A stretch of DNA of 64,000 nucleotides, from assembly GCA_026826555.1 (NCBI GenBank), contig JAKSZT010053764.1, positions 39,038,566-39,102,565 on the forward strand, written 5' to 3'. A model generated the notes under the pieces. That model saw nothing but the letters and a program-made list of their open reading frames with translations, did no database searches and was not told the origin of the DNA. This DNA is from Tolypeutes matacus (Eukaryota > Chordata > Mammalia > Cingulata > Chlamyphoridae). Of the stretch, positions 34,231 through 45,105 are shown piece by piece. Every line of letters begins with the position of its first letter. Position 1 is the first letter of the stretch. Both the position numbers and the translations under genes were made by a program.

Positions 34231-35686
34231 ACCCCCCCCCCCCAAAAAAAATGTTGAATTTGATGAGGGCTAAATGAGAGAAACCCGAGATACTAGTGGG
34301 ACATGATAAACTCTACACAACTCTATGAGAAAAATTAACCCTTCCTTTTTGCCCTTCAAAAACTAAAGCCCCTTTTGAAAATGCCAATGCTTCTGTGCTC
34401 AGCCTAACCAACTATGCAACCCCCACATGGAATTTCATCTTTCTGACATTTTTTCTGAAATAAATTTAAATGAGGGATGTTATCCAAATTTTGTAACATA
34501 AGTAAAAGGAAATTTCTCAGGTCACAGGGGATATTTCCATATTGAACCTGTTTCCAATTTTATCCTATTAAACTTAAATGATTGGACTACTTTTTGGATA
34601 CAGATGATATTATACAATGTACAAAATGCTCTAAGAACTCAATGTAAAGCCCACTGTATTCAATTGTTTCTACTCTACTTTTAAAAATCTAACACATATA
34701 TGCTTACAAGGCCAGCCCATGTTTAATGGAAACTTTGGAAAGACATTTTGTTTAGCAAGAATTTAAATTGATATCCTGCCATGGAATTAGTTTTATTTTT
34801 GTGAGATTGCCTTATAATTATTAGGAGTTGGCTGTACATTGCTGCCTCTAATGAAGCTGAGTTCTGTGGAAGTAATTTTAATGTTTGCCTTGCATAATTT
34901 TTAAAAAACACCACCAACAAAAACAAAAGACCTTAAGATTGTTAAATGTATTTTATTTCATGCTCTTATTTTAATGGTGCTTTTGGCTCAAAGCCCTTCA
35001 TTATTACCATTTTATTTCTCCCTTTATATTTGATCCCACTTTCCCGGACTATAAAACGCTCTGAGCATGATTGGATTCAGAATCAAGCTGGCCTGTGGCA
35101 CAATAACATCTGTGCCCTCTCTCTCTACAAGCAGGAAGGGGAAAAGAAGAATGGCAGGGAAGGAGTTGCTTTCCTCTCTGTGGGAAAGGATTCTGGGAAC
35201 ACAGTTTGAAAGAAGACTCTCTGGATGGTTTTTCTAGAACATGTCCTCCTCCATCCTAGGTGCTGCTTTCTCAGCTAAAGACATTGTTGTTAGAATGCTA
35301 AATAAAATATTTTCAGGACATCACTCTTTCAACCCTAGCATGTAAGTCTGGCAAGAGAGGGAAGTCTATATGGTAACTTCAAAGTGAAATGCAGCAAAAT
35401 TCCTGGGGTGGAGCCAGGAGCTGAGCTGCCATGCAGTTGATCCCTAAACAAGGCACCTTTTAAGTCCTTACAGGGCTTTCCTCCTAGCTTAATTTCTAAA
35501 TCCATTTTCCCAGGGTTCTTTGCACTTTCATCATATCATTGGAGTGACCACTACCTTCATGAGAAAGGTTCAGATTTCTCCACTACTTTCTTACAATTTT
35601 TATAAGCTTTCTAAATATATATACTAATTAGGTTGTGTATGCTCTCTTCCAGCCCATATTTCTAAGCCATTAGAAAGCAGTAAGGG
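34231..35686. other. Repeat-poor DNA
   Basis: A C10-A8 low-complexity run lies at about 34232-34250. The part around 34700-35000 has homeodomain-like words ('ccttataattattagg', 'aagtaattttaatg') and may be a conserved element. No exon supported. Confidence 0.4.
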
Positions 35687-36295
35687 TATGATAGACAGTT
35701 CCAAGAAGGCCCCTGCTGGTATTCACATCCTTATGTAATCCTTTCCTCTTAAGTGTGGGCTGGGCTTAGTGACTTGTGAACAGAATATGGCAGAAGTGTT
35801 GGTTAGTTAGGTTATAAAAAGTTTGGCTTTGGTATTAGGTGCGCTCTTTTTGGATGGCACACCAGGGAAGCCTTGTTCACTGACTCACATGGTGAAAGCC
35901 CAGAGCCTGCCAATAACCTCATCAAAGGGCCTGGAAATAGAGCCTTGAGGTCCTTTGAGATGGCTGCAGCCCTGGTCAACAGCTTGACTATAACCTTATG
36001 ATGGACCTTGACAGGGATACAGTGAATAATTGTTTTTTTAGTTTAGTTACCCTATATATTGAATGGAACATACTGATACTAAAAAAAATTATCCGTTGTT
36101 TATCTAATATTCAAATTTCATTAGATATCACGTATTTCTATTTCTAAATCTGGCAACCCTAAGCCTTGAACCACAGCATTCAGTCAGCTAAGCTGTATTC
36201 AGGTTCCTGACCTACAGAAACTGAGATAAATGTTTGTTGTTTGCATTCACTGTGTTTTGGAGTAATTTGATACACAGCAACTGATAACTAATACA
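35687..36295 (+). mobile_element. Solo LTR (MaLR/ERVL, MLT1-like) with nested MITE
   Basis: 'agacagttccaagaaggccc', 'attcacatccttatgtaatc', 'gcctggaaatagagccttga' and the 3' end 'ctgagataaatgtttgttgt' ... 'gataactaatac' give the order of an MLT1-like MaLR LTR in sense. A 5 bp direct repeat AAGGG flanks it (35682-35686 and 36296-36300), the duplication size expected of this class. About 150 bp at 36012-36161 do not belong and are a hAT MITE. No internal retroviral genes are present. Confidence 0.8.
36012..36161. mobile_element. hAT MITE (Tip100/Zaphod-type termini) nested in LTR
   Basis: The element starts CAGGGATACAG and ends CTGGCAACCCTA, imperfect inverted termini of the same type that opens the transposon at 16954. 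The flanks GACCTTGA (36004-36011) and AGCCTTGA (36162-36169) are an 8 bp duplication with two mismatches, the size made by hAT transposases. The interior 'aaaaaaaattatccgttgtt' matches the sub-terminal part of the 16954 element. Confidence 0.8.
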
Positions 36296-36489
36296 AAGGG
36301 ACATTTGAAACAGAAGTAACAGAAGAGTAAAGAGGGTCAATTGCAGAACCAAATGTTCCAAATAATTTTTTCATGTTCTGAACTTTGTTGAAAAAATACC
36401 CACTCACGGGGTATGCTATGTAGCTGATAGGGGTATAAGCTATAGAAAATCTTCCTGGGATTCCAATTACTGTGAGGCAAGAAGCCTCC

Positions 36490-36660
36490 AAAAAGACAAA
36501 CAACCCAAATAAAGGCAAAGGACTTGAATAGACATTTCTTCAAAGAAGTCACACAAATAGCCAATAAGCACTTGAAAAGATGCTTGACATCATTAGCCAT
36601 TAGGGAAATGCAAATCAAAACCATGGGATACCATCTCATACCCACTAGAATGGCTATTAT
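36490..36660 (+). mobile_element. LINE-1 ORF2 fragment, sense
   Basis: 'ggcaaaggacttgaatagac', 'atttcttcaaagaagtcaca', 'gggaaatgcaaatcaaaacc' and 'cccactagaatggctat' match the well-known C-terminal part of L1 ORF2 in sense. Truncated on both sides. Confidence 0.9.
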
Positions 36661-36679
36661 TTAATTTTGAGGCGGGGTC

Positions 36680-36718
36680 TTCATGATGCTGTCAGAGCCT
36701 CATGACATAGCCTTTGGT
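36680..36718 (+). repeat. 38 bp direct repeat, copy 1
   Basis: The block starting TCATGATGCTGTCAGAGCC matches 37369-37406 at 36 of 38 positions. Weaker similarity extends about 20 bp to the left (TTAATTTTGAGG here; TTAATTTGGACAGG at 37342). No transposon family recognised. Confidence 0.85.
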
Positions 36719-37368
36719 CTCAGTGTGCAGCATCTCAGCATTTTGGTTGGGTGTTAACATTTCTATCATTTCTTTTATTTTTTTCCTTTCATATATTCCA
36801 CTGATTCTGGAAGGATTACAAATGAGAATTTATGGGGGTGCACATGTAGTGTGAAAAAAAAAGCAGAACTTTAGCTGGTTTTGAAATTTTAATAGCATTA
36901 AAGTAGAACATTGACTTTTGCCTTCTATAAACTCAGATCCATTTTTATCGCTATGAAAACAGATACAAAATTGTACAAAATTAAGCAAAAATAAGATAAA
37001 TTTAATAAATTAATTACATGTGCACAATTAATTGATTTTTAATAAATTTATTTCATAAAAATAATTTTAAGAAATCCTTCGAAGTTTACCTCCAAAGTTC
37101 AATATGTGACCGATATTTCAAAGTGTGTATTGGAGGGCAAGGTGGAAGGGAAAATTTAGGGAGATGCTAGTAAGAGGGAAAAACAAAACACTAAGTAGGA
37201 CATGCTTACATATTCTCCTCCACTGCCTGCCTGCCAATCAGAAATTTGAATATAGAAAATTGTTTTCTGATGGGTGAGTTGGACATAAAACAAGAGTGAG
37301 AGACAAGTATCTGAGAGCAGAAAATGATTAACTCCTACTTTTAATTTGGACAGGGAGACATACAGTCA

Positions 37369-37406
37369 TCATGATGCTGTCACAGCCCCATGACATAGCC
37401 TTTGGT
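37369..37406 (+). repeat. 38 bp direct repeat, copy 2
   Basis: The second copy lies about 690 bp downstream of the first and differs at two positions. The sequence after it (to about 37610) is GC-richer than its surroundings and was not assigned. Confidence 0.85.
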
Positions 37407-38004
37407 GGTCAAAGAGGTAGCAGGGCCAAAATTGTCTTTATGTCCTAAATTCTGCCACAGTTGCCATGGTAACACTCTTTTGCATTTGGTCTGTGAAAAG
37501 ATAAGTGTGAAATACAGAGCCTGTGTTTTTATTTCTTGCCACTCAAGGGGAGCAGACCTTGGTCCTGCCACAGGCAGGGGTCACGTGGGCATGTTGTTTG
37601 GGATTTTGGAATGACAGAGTGACTATCTTACTGAAAAATTAACCAGATAGAGATTCAGCTTTTCATTCTGGGAGAAGGAGAGCTTCAGTTTAAGAGAGAA
37701 GACAAAATTTTACAACAAAGAGGAAACTCAATATTTCTGAAAGTGCTTTACATGAGGCTCAGTCAGATGGTCCCAGTCAAGTGCCCACTATGTGCCTCAT
37801 CTTGAGAAGGTATTTAATATACATATACCCCCTACCCCTCCCTGCCCATGCACTCTTCCTGGGGGCTCAGTAAGAAGGTGGGAAGTAGTGTGTGTATTTA
37901 AGTCTATAGCTGTGGGGTTGTTGAGGAACCCTTTCTACAACTGATCCTGTATCTCAGGCAAAAGTTGGAATGGTGGATACAACACAGATTACTAAATCCA
38001 TTAC
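37407..38004. other. No recognised feature
   Basis: No repeat family or exon supported. Confidence 0.4.
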
Positions 38005-38205
38005 CTCAGCCGTGTAGTAGGTGTGTGGCCTTGGGAAAGTTATTCACTTCTTTTTGCATCAGTTTCCATATTTATTAAGTGGAGATATTAATGGCTACTT
38101 TATAGCAATGTTTGTCATTAATTGTTTGGTAAAAACTGAATCAGATGCTGTGCAAAAACATCTTGAATAACACCTGGAATGTAATAGGTATTCAATAAAT
38201 AATAG
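38005..38205 (+). repeat. MIR SINE, sense
   Basis: 'gtgtgtggccttgggaaagt', 'tattcacttctttttgcatc', 'agtttccatatttattaagt' and a terminal 'aggtattcaataaataatag' are in MIR order. Confidence 0.9.
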
Positions 38206-38711
38206 TTTCTCATCTTTGCTCCCTACAGTAGACCCCAGAACTCAGCCAGATTTCCTCACCCCTTAGTAGCTGCTGCCTTCCACCCAATCTTCTGAGGTTC
38301 CTCTCCTCCAAAAATTTGTCAGAGTGTGGGATACATTTTCCCCAGCTTCTTGCTAACAATCTGTCCAAAGACAAGCTCTATAGGACTAATATTTAGGGGA
38401 TTTTAATCATGGTGGTGGTGGGGTGGTCAGATAGAGACTTCCAAATTAGCAAATGTTGAAGTGCAAGCTCAATTACAAAGCTGGCCCTTGGTCCTAATTC
38501 CCTTCTGAAATGGCAAAGGAAACATCATTGAGCCTGCACTCTCTGAGCAGGCTCACCACGTCCTCTCCCTCCCTGCCTTTCTTACCTTTTTCACCCAAGG
38601 CATATGTGGACTAAAGATCCAAATGATGCAGAACCAGAGGTGTCCACTTACCTCCAGTATGCAATGTTTTAGACCTTCAGGATGGGTGACTGTCCTTTCC
38701 AGGGATCTGTC
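38206..38711. other. No recognised feature
   Basis: Unique DNA; no exon supported. Confidence 0.4.
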
Positions 38712-39024
38712 TGTGGTAGATTCAATTTTGGGACTCCAATTCCTCGTTGCCTATATCTGTACCCTTGCTAAGGCCCAATTGTGAATGAAGTAGACTTCCT
38801 CCAGTTCACCCCCAGACATAAGCCCAGCCAAGATTAACTGGATTAACTGGCCTCTAAGTAACCCATGGACTTATGAGCTGACAGAGTGCAGACAGACAGA
38901 GCTGCCCAGTTAAGATCCACTGACCACTAGCTGACCCACAGTTGTGGGGATGACAGTAGATGATTGTCCTTTTAAGCCAGTGAGTTTAGGGTAGTTTGTT
39001 ATGCTGCAATAATTAACCAATCCA
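38712..39024 (+). mobile_element. LTR (MaLR/ERVL-like), sense
   Basis: It begins TGTGGTAGATTCAATTTTGG and ends with 'aagccagtgagtttagggta' and 'gcaataattaaccaatcca', the 3' layout of MaLR/ERVL-type LTRs. No internal region follows. The flanking pentamers match only partly. Confidence 0.65.
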
Positions 39025-40049
39025 CTGATTCATACAGGAATGACTGCTTTGGGCCAAAGAACATTTTGATGATGAATAGCTCAAGCTCGGTCGTTGCAGT
39101 GGCTTAGCCACTCATGCATGGTTGAACTCAAATTTTATACTGGGGAAGTTTCCCCAATATTAAAATCATGATGTTCTTAGGTTTACATAGTGTCATAATG
39201 TATACAATATTTTTGCAAAATATATTTATTGTAAGTGATGAAATTCTTTGCTCTGTATAGCAGAGATATTTACCTAGTAGGTACAGAAGTTGTGGCCCTT
39301 TCATAATCAAAAATAATCATTGTAAAGTATATTTAAGGTTCACATTTCTTTTTTTAATATATTTTTATTAGGCAAATTGTGAACTTACAAAACAATCATG
39401 CACATGTGTGGAATTTCCATACAACACCCCTCCACCAACACACCACACTGTTGTGGATCATTTGTTACAGATTTTGAGATATCATCAGACTATTACCACT
39501 ACCTATGGTCCATAGCATACATTTGACATGTTTTTTCCCTACTTCCCAAATAACACAGTACATCTTTGGCATTGATGCAAGACTATTACAGTATTGCTGC
39601 TAACTATAGTCCATAGGCTACATTAATTGCATTTTTCCCATGCTTTTCCTTATTCCCACCACCTTGGAATAGTGATGAACATCCATTCTAGTTCACAGAA
39701 AGATATTCTTGCATTTGTACTATTAACCACAATCCCCATCCACTTCTTGGTTCACTATGTTATTAAGTCCCTAGATTACTCTGGAGTTTTCTATTAACTG
39801 ACATTTACATCCCTAGACTACTCTTTTCAGGCACAATCCCATTTATAAACTAGCTCCATTAGTTCTCTTCACTATAATGTGTTACCATCAACTCTATCCA
39901 TTTCCACCCTTTTACAGTCAAGTTAATTAAAACTTCTACATACATTAAGCATCAGTATTCCTTCTCAGCCTTCCTCTTATCTCCTTATAACCTATTCTCT
40001 AGGTTTTAAGTTTTAACTACATGTGTTTACTCTTTGTATTTAGTTCATA

Positions 40050-43000
40050 TTAATGAGACCATGCAATATTTGTCCTTTTGTATCTGGCTTATTTCACTTA
40101 ACATAATAACTTCAAGGTTCATCCATGTTATCATATGTGTGCCAATTTCATTTCTTCTTAATACAGCATAGTATTCCATTGTATGTATATACCACATTTT
40201 GTTGATCCATTCATCAGTTCATGGACACGAGAGTTGTTTCCATCTTTTGGCAATTGTGAATAACACTGCATTGAACATCAGTGTGCAAATGTCTGTTCGT
40301 GTCACAGTTTTCAATTCTTTTGGATATATCCCTGGTAGAGGAATTGCTGGATCATATGACAGTTCTATATTCAGCTTCCTGAGGAACCGCCAAACTGTCT
40401 TCCACAAAGGAGGCAAAAATGAAGGAGTGTTCCTATTTTACCACATCCTCTCCGCACTGATTGTTTTCTGTTTTTTTTTTTTTTTTTTAAGAATGGCCAT
40501 TCTATGCAGTGTAAGATGATATCTCATTGTAATTTTCATCTGCATTTCCTTAATAACTAGTGATACTGAACATTTTTTCATGTGTTTTTTTGTCATGGGT
40601 ATTTCCTCTTCAGAGAAATGCCTATGTACATCTTTTGCCCATTTTTAAATTGGATGGCTTGCTTTTTTATTGTTGAGTTATATGATCTCTTTATATAGAA
40701 TGGAAATCAAACCCTTATCGGATATGTGGCTTCCAAATATTTTCTCCTATTGAATGGGCTGCCTCTTCACCTTCTTGATGAAGTCTTTTGAATTGCAGAA
40801 GTGTTTAAGTTTGAAGAGGTCCCATTTATCCATGCTTTTTTCATTGCTCATCCTTTTGATGTAAGGTTTCACATGCCACCAGGTCTTGAAGATGGTTTCC
40901 TACATTTTCTTCTAGGAGTTTTATGGCTCTCACTTTTATATTTAGGTCTTTGATCCTTTTTGAGTTAATTTTTATATAAGGTGTGAGATAGGGGACCTCT
41001 TTCTTTCTTTTGGCTATGGATATACAGCTAACCCAGCACCATTTGTTGAATAAACTGTTCTGCCCCAGCTGGGTGGATTTGACGGCCTTGTCAAAAATCA
41101 CTTGACTGTAGATGTGAAGGTCTGTTTCTGAACCATCAATTCAGTTCCATTGGTCTATGTATCTATCTTTATGACAGTACCATACTGGTTTTTTTTTCTT
41201 TCATTACCTTCACTTTATTTTTTTAATATATATTTTTTAACTTTTTAAAGATACTTAAATTACATAAATGTTATACAAAAAAACACTGTAGCTAGATAAT
41301 ATGCTTTAAATTCAGGAAGTGAGAGTCCTCCAAATTTTCTCTTCTTTTTTAAGATGTTTCTGGCTATTCAGGGCCCCTTACTCTTACAAATTAAATTGTC
41401 TTTTCCATTTCTTTAAAAAGTGATTGTGGAATTTTTATTGGAATTGCATTGAATCTATATGTCAGTTCAGGTGTAACTGACATCTTAACAATATTTAGTT
41501 TTCCAATCCATGAGCATGGAATGTTCTTCCATCCAGTCAGGTCTTTTAAAATTTCTTTTAGCAATGCATTGTAGTTTTCTGAATACAAGTGCTTTACATC
41601 CTTGGTTAAGTTTTTCCCTAAATATTTGATTGTTTTAATTGCTATTGTCAATGGAATTTTTTTTTCTGACTTCCTCCTCAGATTGTGCATTACTAGTATA
41701 TGGAAATACTACTGATTTTTGCATATTAATCTTGTATCCTGCCACTCTGCTGAAATTGCTTATTAGCTCTAGCTGTTTTGTTGTAGATTTTGGGGGATTT
41801 TCTAGACATAAGATCATATCATCTATAAATAGCAAAAGTTTTACTACTTCTTTTCCAATTTGGATACCTTTTATTTTTTCTTGCCTCGTTATTCTAGCTA
41901 GAACCTCTAGCACTATATTTAACAAGTGGTGACAGTAGGTATCCTTATCTTGTTCCTGATCTCAATGGGAAAGCTTTCAGTTTTTCACCATAGACTACAA
42001 TGTTAGCTCTGGGTTTTTTCATATATGGCCTTTATCACATTGAGCAAGTTTCCTTCAATTCCTATCTTTTGTAGCATTTTTATCAAGAAAGATGTTGTAT
42101 TTTGTCAAATGCCTTTTCTGCATCAATTGATAGGATCGTGAGATTTTTCTTCTTTGATTTATTAATGTGGTATATTATGCTGATTGATTTTCTCTTGTTG
42201 AACTACCCTTGCAAGGGGGTATAAAACCCACTTGATCATGATGAATAATTCTAATGTATTGTTGGATTCGATTAGCAAATGTTTTGTTGAGGATTTTTGC
42301 ATCCATATTCATTAGAGAAGTGGGTCTGTAATTTTCATTTTTCATAACATCTTTATCTGGCTTTGGTATTAGGGTGATATTGGCTTCATAGAATGAGTTT
42401 GGTAGCATTTCTTCTTGTTCCATTTTTTGGAAGAGCTTGAGTAAGAGTGGTATTAAATCTTTTATGAATGATTAGTAGATCTCACCTGTGAAACCATCTG
42501 CTCCTGGGCTTTTCATTTTGGGGAGTTGTTTGATGACTGTTTCAATCTCTTTGCTTGTGATTGATTTGTTGAGGTCTTCTATTTCTTCTAGGATCAGTGT
42601 AGATTGTTTTGTACTATTCTAGGAAATCTTCCATTTCATCTACATTGTCTAGTTTTTTGGCATACATTTGTTCATAGTATCCTCTTATGATCTATTTTAT
42701 TTCTGGGGGGTCAATAGTAATGTCCCCATTTTCTTTCTTTTTTCTTTTTTCTTTTTTTTTTTTTTTTTTTTGCATCTTCTTTCTTTTTTTTTTTCTTTGT
42801 CAGTCTAGCTAAGGGTTTGTGGATTTTGTTAATCTTCTTGAAGAAGTAACTATTGGTTTTGTTAATTCTTTTTGTTGTTTCTTTGTTGTTGTGTTGTTCT
42901 CAATTTCATTTATTTCTGCTCTCATCTTTGTTATTTCATTCTTTATACTTGTTTTTGGAATAGTTTGCTGTTCTTTTTCTAGTTCCTCCAGCTGTGTAGT

Positions 43001-43985
43001 TAGGTCATTGATTTTAGCCCTTTCCTCTTTTTTAATATAAACATTAAGGGCTATAAATGTCCCGTTCAGCACGGCCTTTGCTGCATCCCATAGGTTCTGA
43101 TATGTTGTGTTCTTGTTTTCATTCATCTCAAGATATTAATTGATTTCTCTCACAATTTCTTCTTTGACCCACTGATTATTTAAGAGTGTGTTGTTTAATT
43201 TTCATATATTTGTGAATTTTCCCTTTTTCAGCCTCTTGTTGATTTCCAACTTTATTCCAGTATGATCCAAAGAAGTGCTTTGTATAATTTCAATCTGGTT
43301 GAAAATTGAGGTCTGCTTTGTGACCCAACATATGGTCTATCCTAGAGAAAGAGCCATGAGTTCTTGAGAAGAATGTATATCCTGCTGTGTTAGGGTGCAG
43401 TGTTCTGTATATGTCTATTATATGTCTATTAAGTATAGTCCATTTATCATATTACTCAACATCTCTGTTTCTTTATTGATCCTCTGCCCAGATGTTCTAT
43501 CCAATGCTGAGAGTGATATACTGAAGTTTCCAACTATTATTGTAGAGACATCTATTTCTCCCTCCAGTTGTGCTCGTGTTTGCCACAAGTAATTTGGGGC
43601 ATCCTGGTTAGGTGCATATACATTTATGATTGCTATTTCTTACTGGTAAATTGCCCCTTTTATTAATATATAATGTCCTTCTTTGTCTCTAATAACAGTT
43701 TTGCTTTTAAAGTCTATTTTACCCAATATAAGTATAGCTACTCTAGCTTTTTTTTTTTTTTTTTTGGTTACTGCATGCATGGAATATCTTTTTCAGCCTT
43801 TCACTTTCAATCTATTTGTATCCTTGGGTCTAAGGCGAATCTCTTGTAGACAGCCTATAGATGGCTTGTACTTTCTTATCCATTCTGTCAGTCTGTGTCT
43901 TTTGATTGGGGAGTTTGATCCATTAACATTTAATGTTATTACTGTAAAGGCAGCCAAATTTTCTAATCAATAACTAAAGTTGGTG
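40050..43985 (-). pseudogene. L1 ORF2 remnant (endonuclease-reverse transcriptase)
   Basis: In protein order on the minus strand: LNVNGSNSPIKRHRL at the N-terminus (about 43885-43935), an endonuclease block INVYAPNQDAPN (about 43595-43630), IIVGNFSISLSALDRTS (about 43495-43545, N where the family has D in the GDFN motif), the RT-side [20 protein letters not shown] (about 42320-42385), the RT active-site block FIDDMIL (about 41810-41830, I where FADD is usual) and the C-terminal LWKTVWRFLRKL and AIPLPGIYPKEL (about 40320-40410). Multiple stops and frameshifts make it non-functional. Open pieces fall at 41391-41690, 41635-41925, 42175-42423 and 42809-43126. Confidence 0.9.
41188..41284. mobile_element. 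Short foreign insert inside the L1 ORF2
   Basis: L1 text breaks after 'gtaccatactgg' and resumes with 'cactgtagctagataatatg'. Between them lies an AT-rich insert starting with T-runs and containing 'tacttaaattacataaatgt', which looks like a short reversed retroelement 3' tail. Confidence 0.6.
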
Positions 43986-44278
43986 CCTGATGGTCTCTTC
44001 CTCCCCCATCCAATTCCAGCCACAGAATAGCTCCCAAGGCTTCCTGAGCCACTGGCGGGGGATGGGCACCAACCTCCATGGCATGGAGTGCTCTATTCAT
44101 GAATCTTCACTGCATATGGGTAGTATCCTCCTTCCATTCCTTCAAGGATGTTGCAGGATGCTCTTCTGATCTCCTGGGCCCCCCAAACAGGTGCCTTAGA
44201 TAGCTCTGGGTGATTACTAACTGCCCTGTAGGATGTAGCTTGGAGCTCCTTACTCTGCCACCATCTTGCCCCTCTCTC

Positions 44279-44485
44279 TTCACATTTGTTTTTGAATAAA
44301 CAATGGAATTTGTATGTTGAAAGAGTAATACTAGCATCATCAAATGACAAAGTGACTTTATTTTCCCCATCACCTGAATAAAGGTGCTCAGTAACTAGTT
44401 CTTCTCCTGTCTCAGGTATAATCTCCAAAATGTCATAGTTTATATGCCCATTCTTAGGTAATAAACTGATCTTTTTAATCCTCAA
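44279..44485 (-). other. Unassigned 69-codon open frame beside the L1
   Basis: On the minus strand a stop-free stretch begins after a TGA at about 44495 and runs into the L1 5' UTR. The host part would encode a mildly acidic, soluble-looking segment containing LLPKNGHINYDILEIIPE and a later SFDDASITLSTYKFHC. If the L1 and one duplication copy are removed, the frame reads two more codons (CCT, then TAA at about 39333-39335) and stops. There is no ATG at its start (a TTG is the first candidate), no clear splice acceptor and no family that I recognise. It may be a degraded old retrocopy or chance. Confidence 0.25.
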
Positions 44486-44493
44486 TCTATTTC

Positions 44494-44854
44494 ATTTCAG
44501 TATTTAGTATGTCTAGTCCAGTGTAATAATCAAATTCTAAATTTAATTTAATATGTAAGTTTCCCCTTTCCCCAGTGCGGGCCTGCTTCTGGCAGAAAGC
44601 TTGCGGTAGGGAAGAGAGGCACAGTTGATGTGCGGTCTCCCCCACTCCCCCCTCTCCCCTAGCTGCCTCTCACTCTTGGAAGGGGGTGAAGGTAAGAAGA
44701 GGGTGAAGAGAGGTCACAAACAGGAATTCTTATTTGACTGACATTGTTCTTGTATTTTTATTTTCTACCTGGGAGAGGTGTTTTTGATGGTGTGTTTTGG
44801 TGGTTTGGGGGTATCCAGGCATCCATGGGGCCCTCTTACCTGCAAGGCCCTTGC
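44494..44854. other. No recognised feature
   Basis: GC-richer patch at about 44570-44700 with some CpG, but no island, repeat or exon supported. Confidence 0.4.
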
Positions 44855-44869
44855 AAGGTGACAGAATGC

Positions 44870-45090
44870 CAGGGAGCTGAGTTGGCTCAAGCAATTGAGT
44901 GCCTCTCTCCCACTCCAGAAGTTCCCAGGATTGATTCCTGGTGCCTCTTAAAGAGAAGAAGAGAAGAGAAGACAAACAGCCACAGAAGAAAGCACACTGA
45001 ATGAAAACAGAGAGCAGACAGCGAGTTTAAGTAGCAAGGGCAGGAGGGGGGTGGGAAATAAATAAAATTAAATAAATATATATATTTTTA
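44870..45090 (+). mobile_element. DAS-like tRNA-derived SINE
   Basis: Single head with A-box-like TTGGCTCAAGCAATTGAG and B-box-like AGGATTGATTCCTGG, then a GAGAAGA-rich linker, 'agagcagacagcgagt' and an (AATAAA)n-type tail. A 15 bp duplication AAGGTGAYAGAATGC flanks it (44855-44869 and 45091-45105, one mismatch), so both boundaries are secure. Confidence 0.92.
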
Positions 45091-45105
45091 AAGGTGATAG
45101 AATGC

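Larger units (their letters stand above)
39354..44278 (-). mobile_element. Near-complete LINE-1, antisense, lacking ORF1
   Basis: The 3' end is the lineage-type L1 3' UTR with a reversed tail at 39349-39355. ORF2 in reverse runs from about 40050 to about 43985. A 5' UTR begins at 44278 with GAGAGAGGGGCAAGATGGTGG, the usual L1 'aagatggcgg'-type start. A 15 bp duplication TTCACATTTSTTTTT flanks it (39339-39353 and 44279-44293, one mismatch). Between the 5' UTR and ORF2 there is no room for ORF1: ORF2's first conserved LNVNG block (about 43925) lies some 350 bp from the 5' end. A 90 bp foreign insert sits at 41188-41284. It is inactive, with many stops. Confidence 0.9.

Noticed and set aside
39354..44278. 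Active LINE-1
   Set aside because: ORF2 is broken by many stops, catalytic blocks carry substitutions (FIDDM for FADDM, GNF for GDF) and ORF1 is missing.
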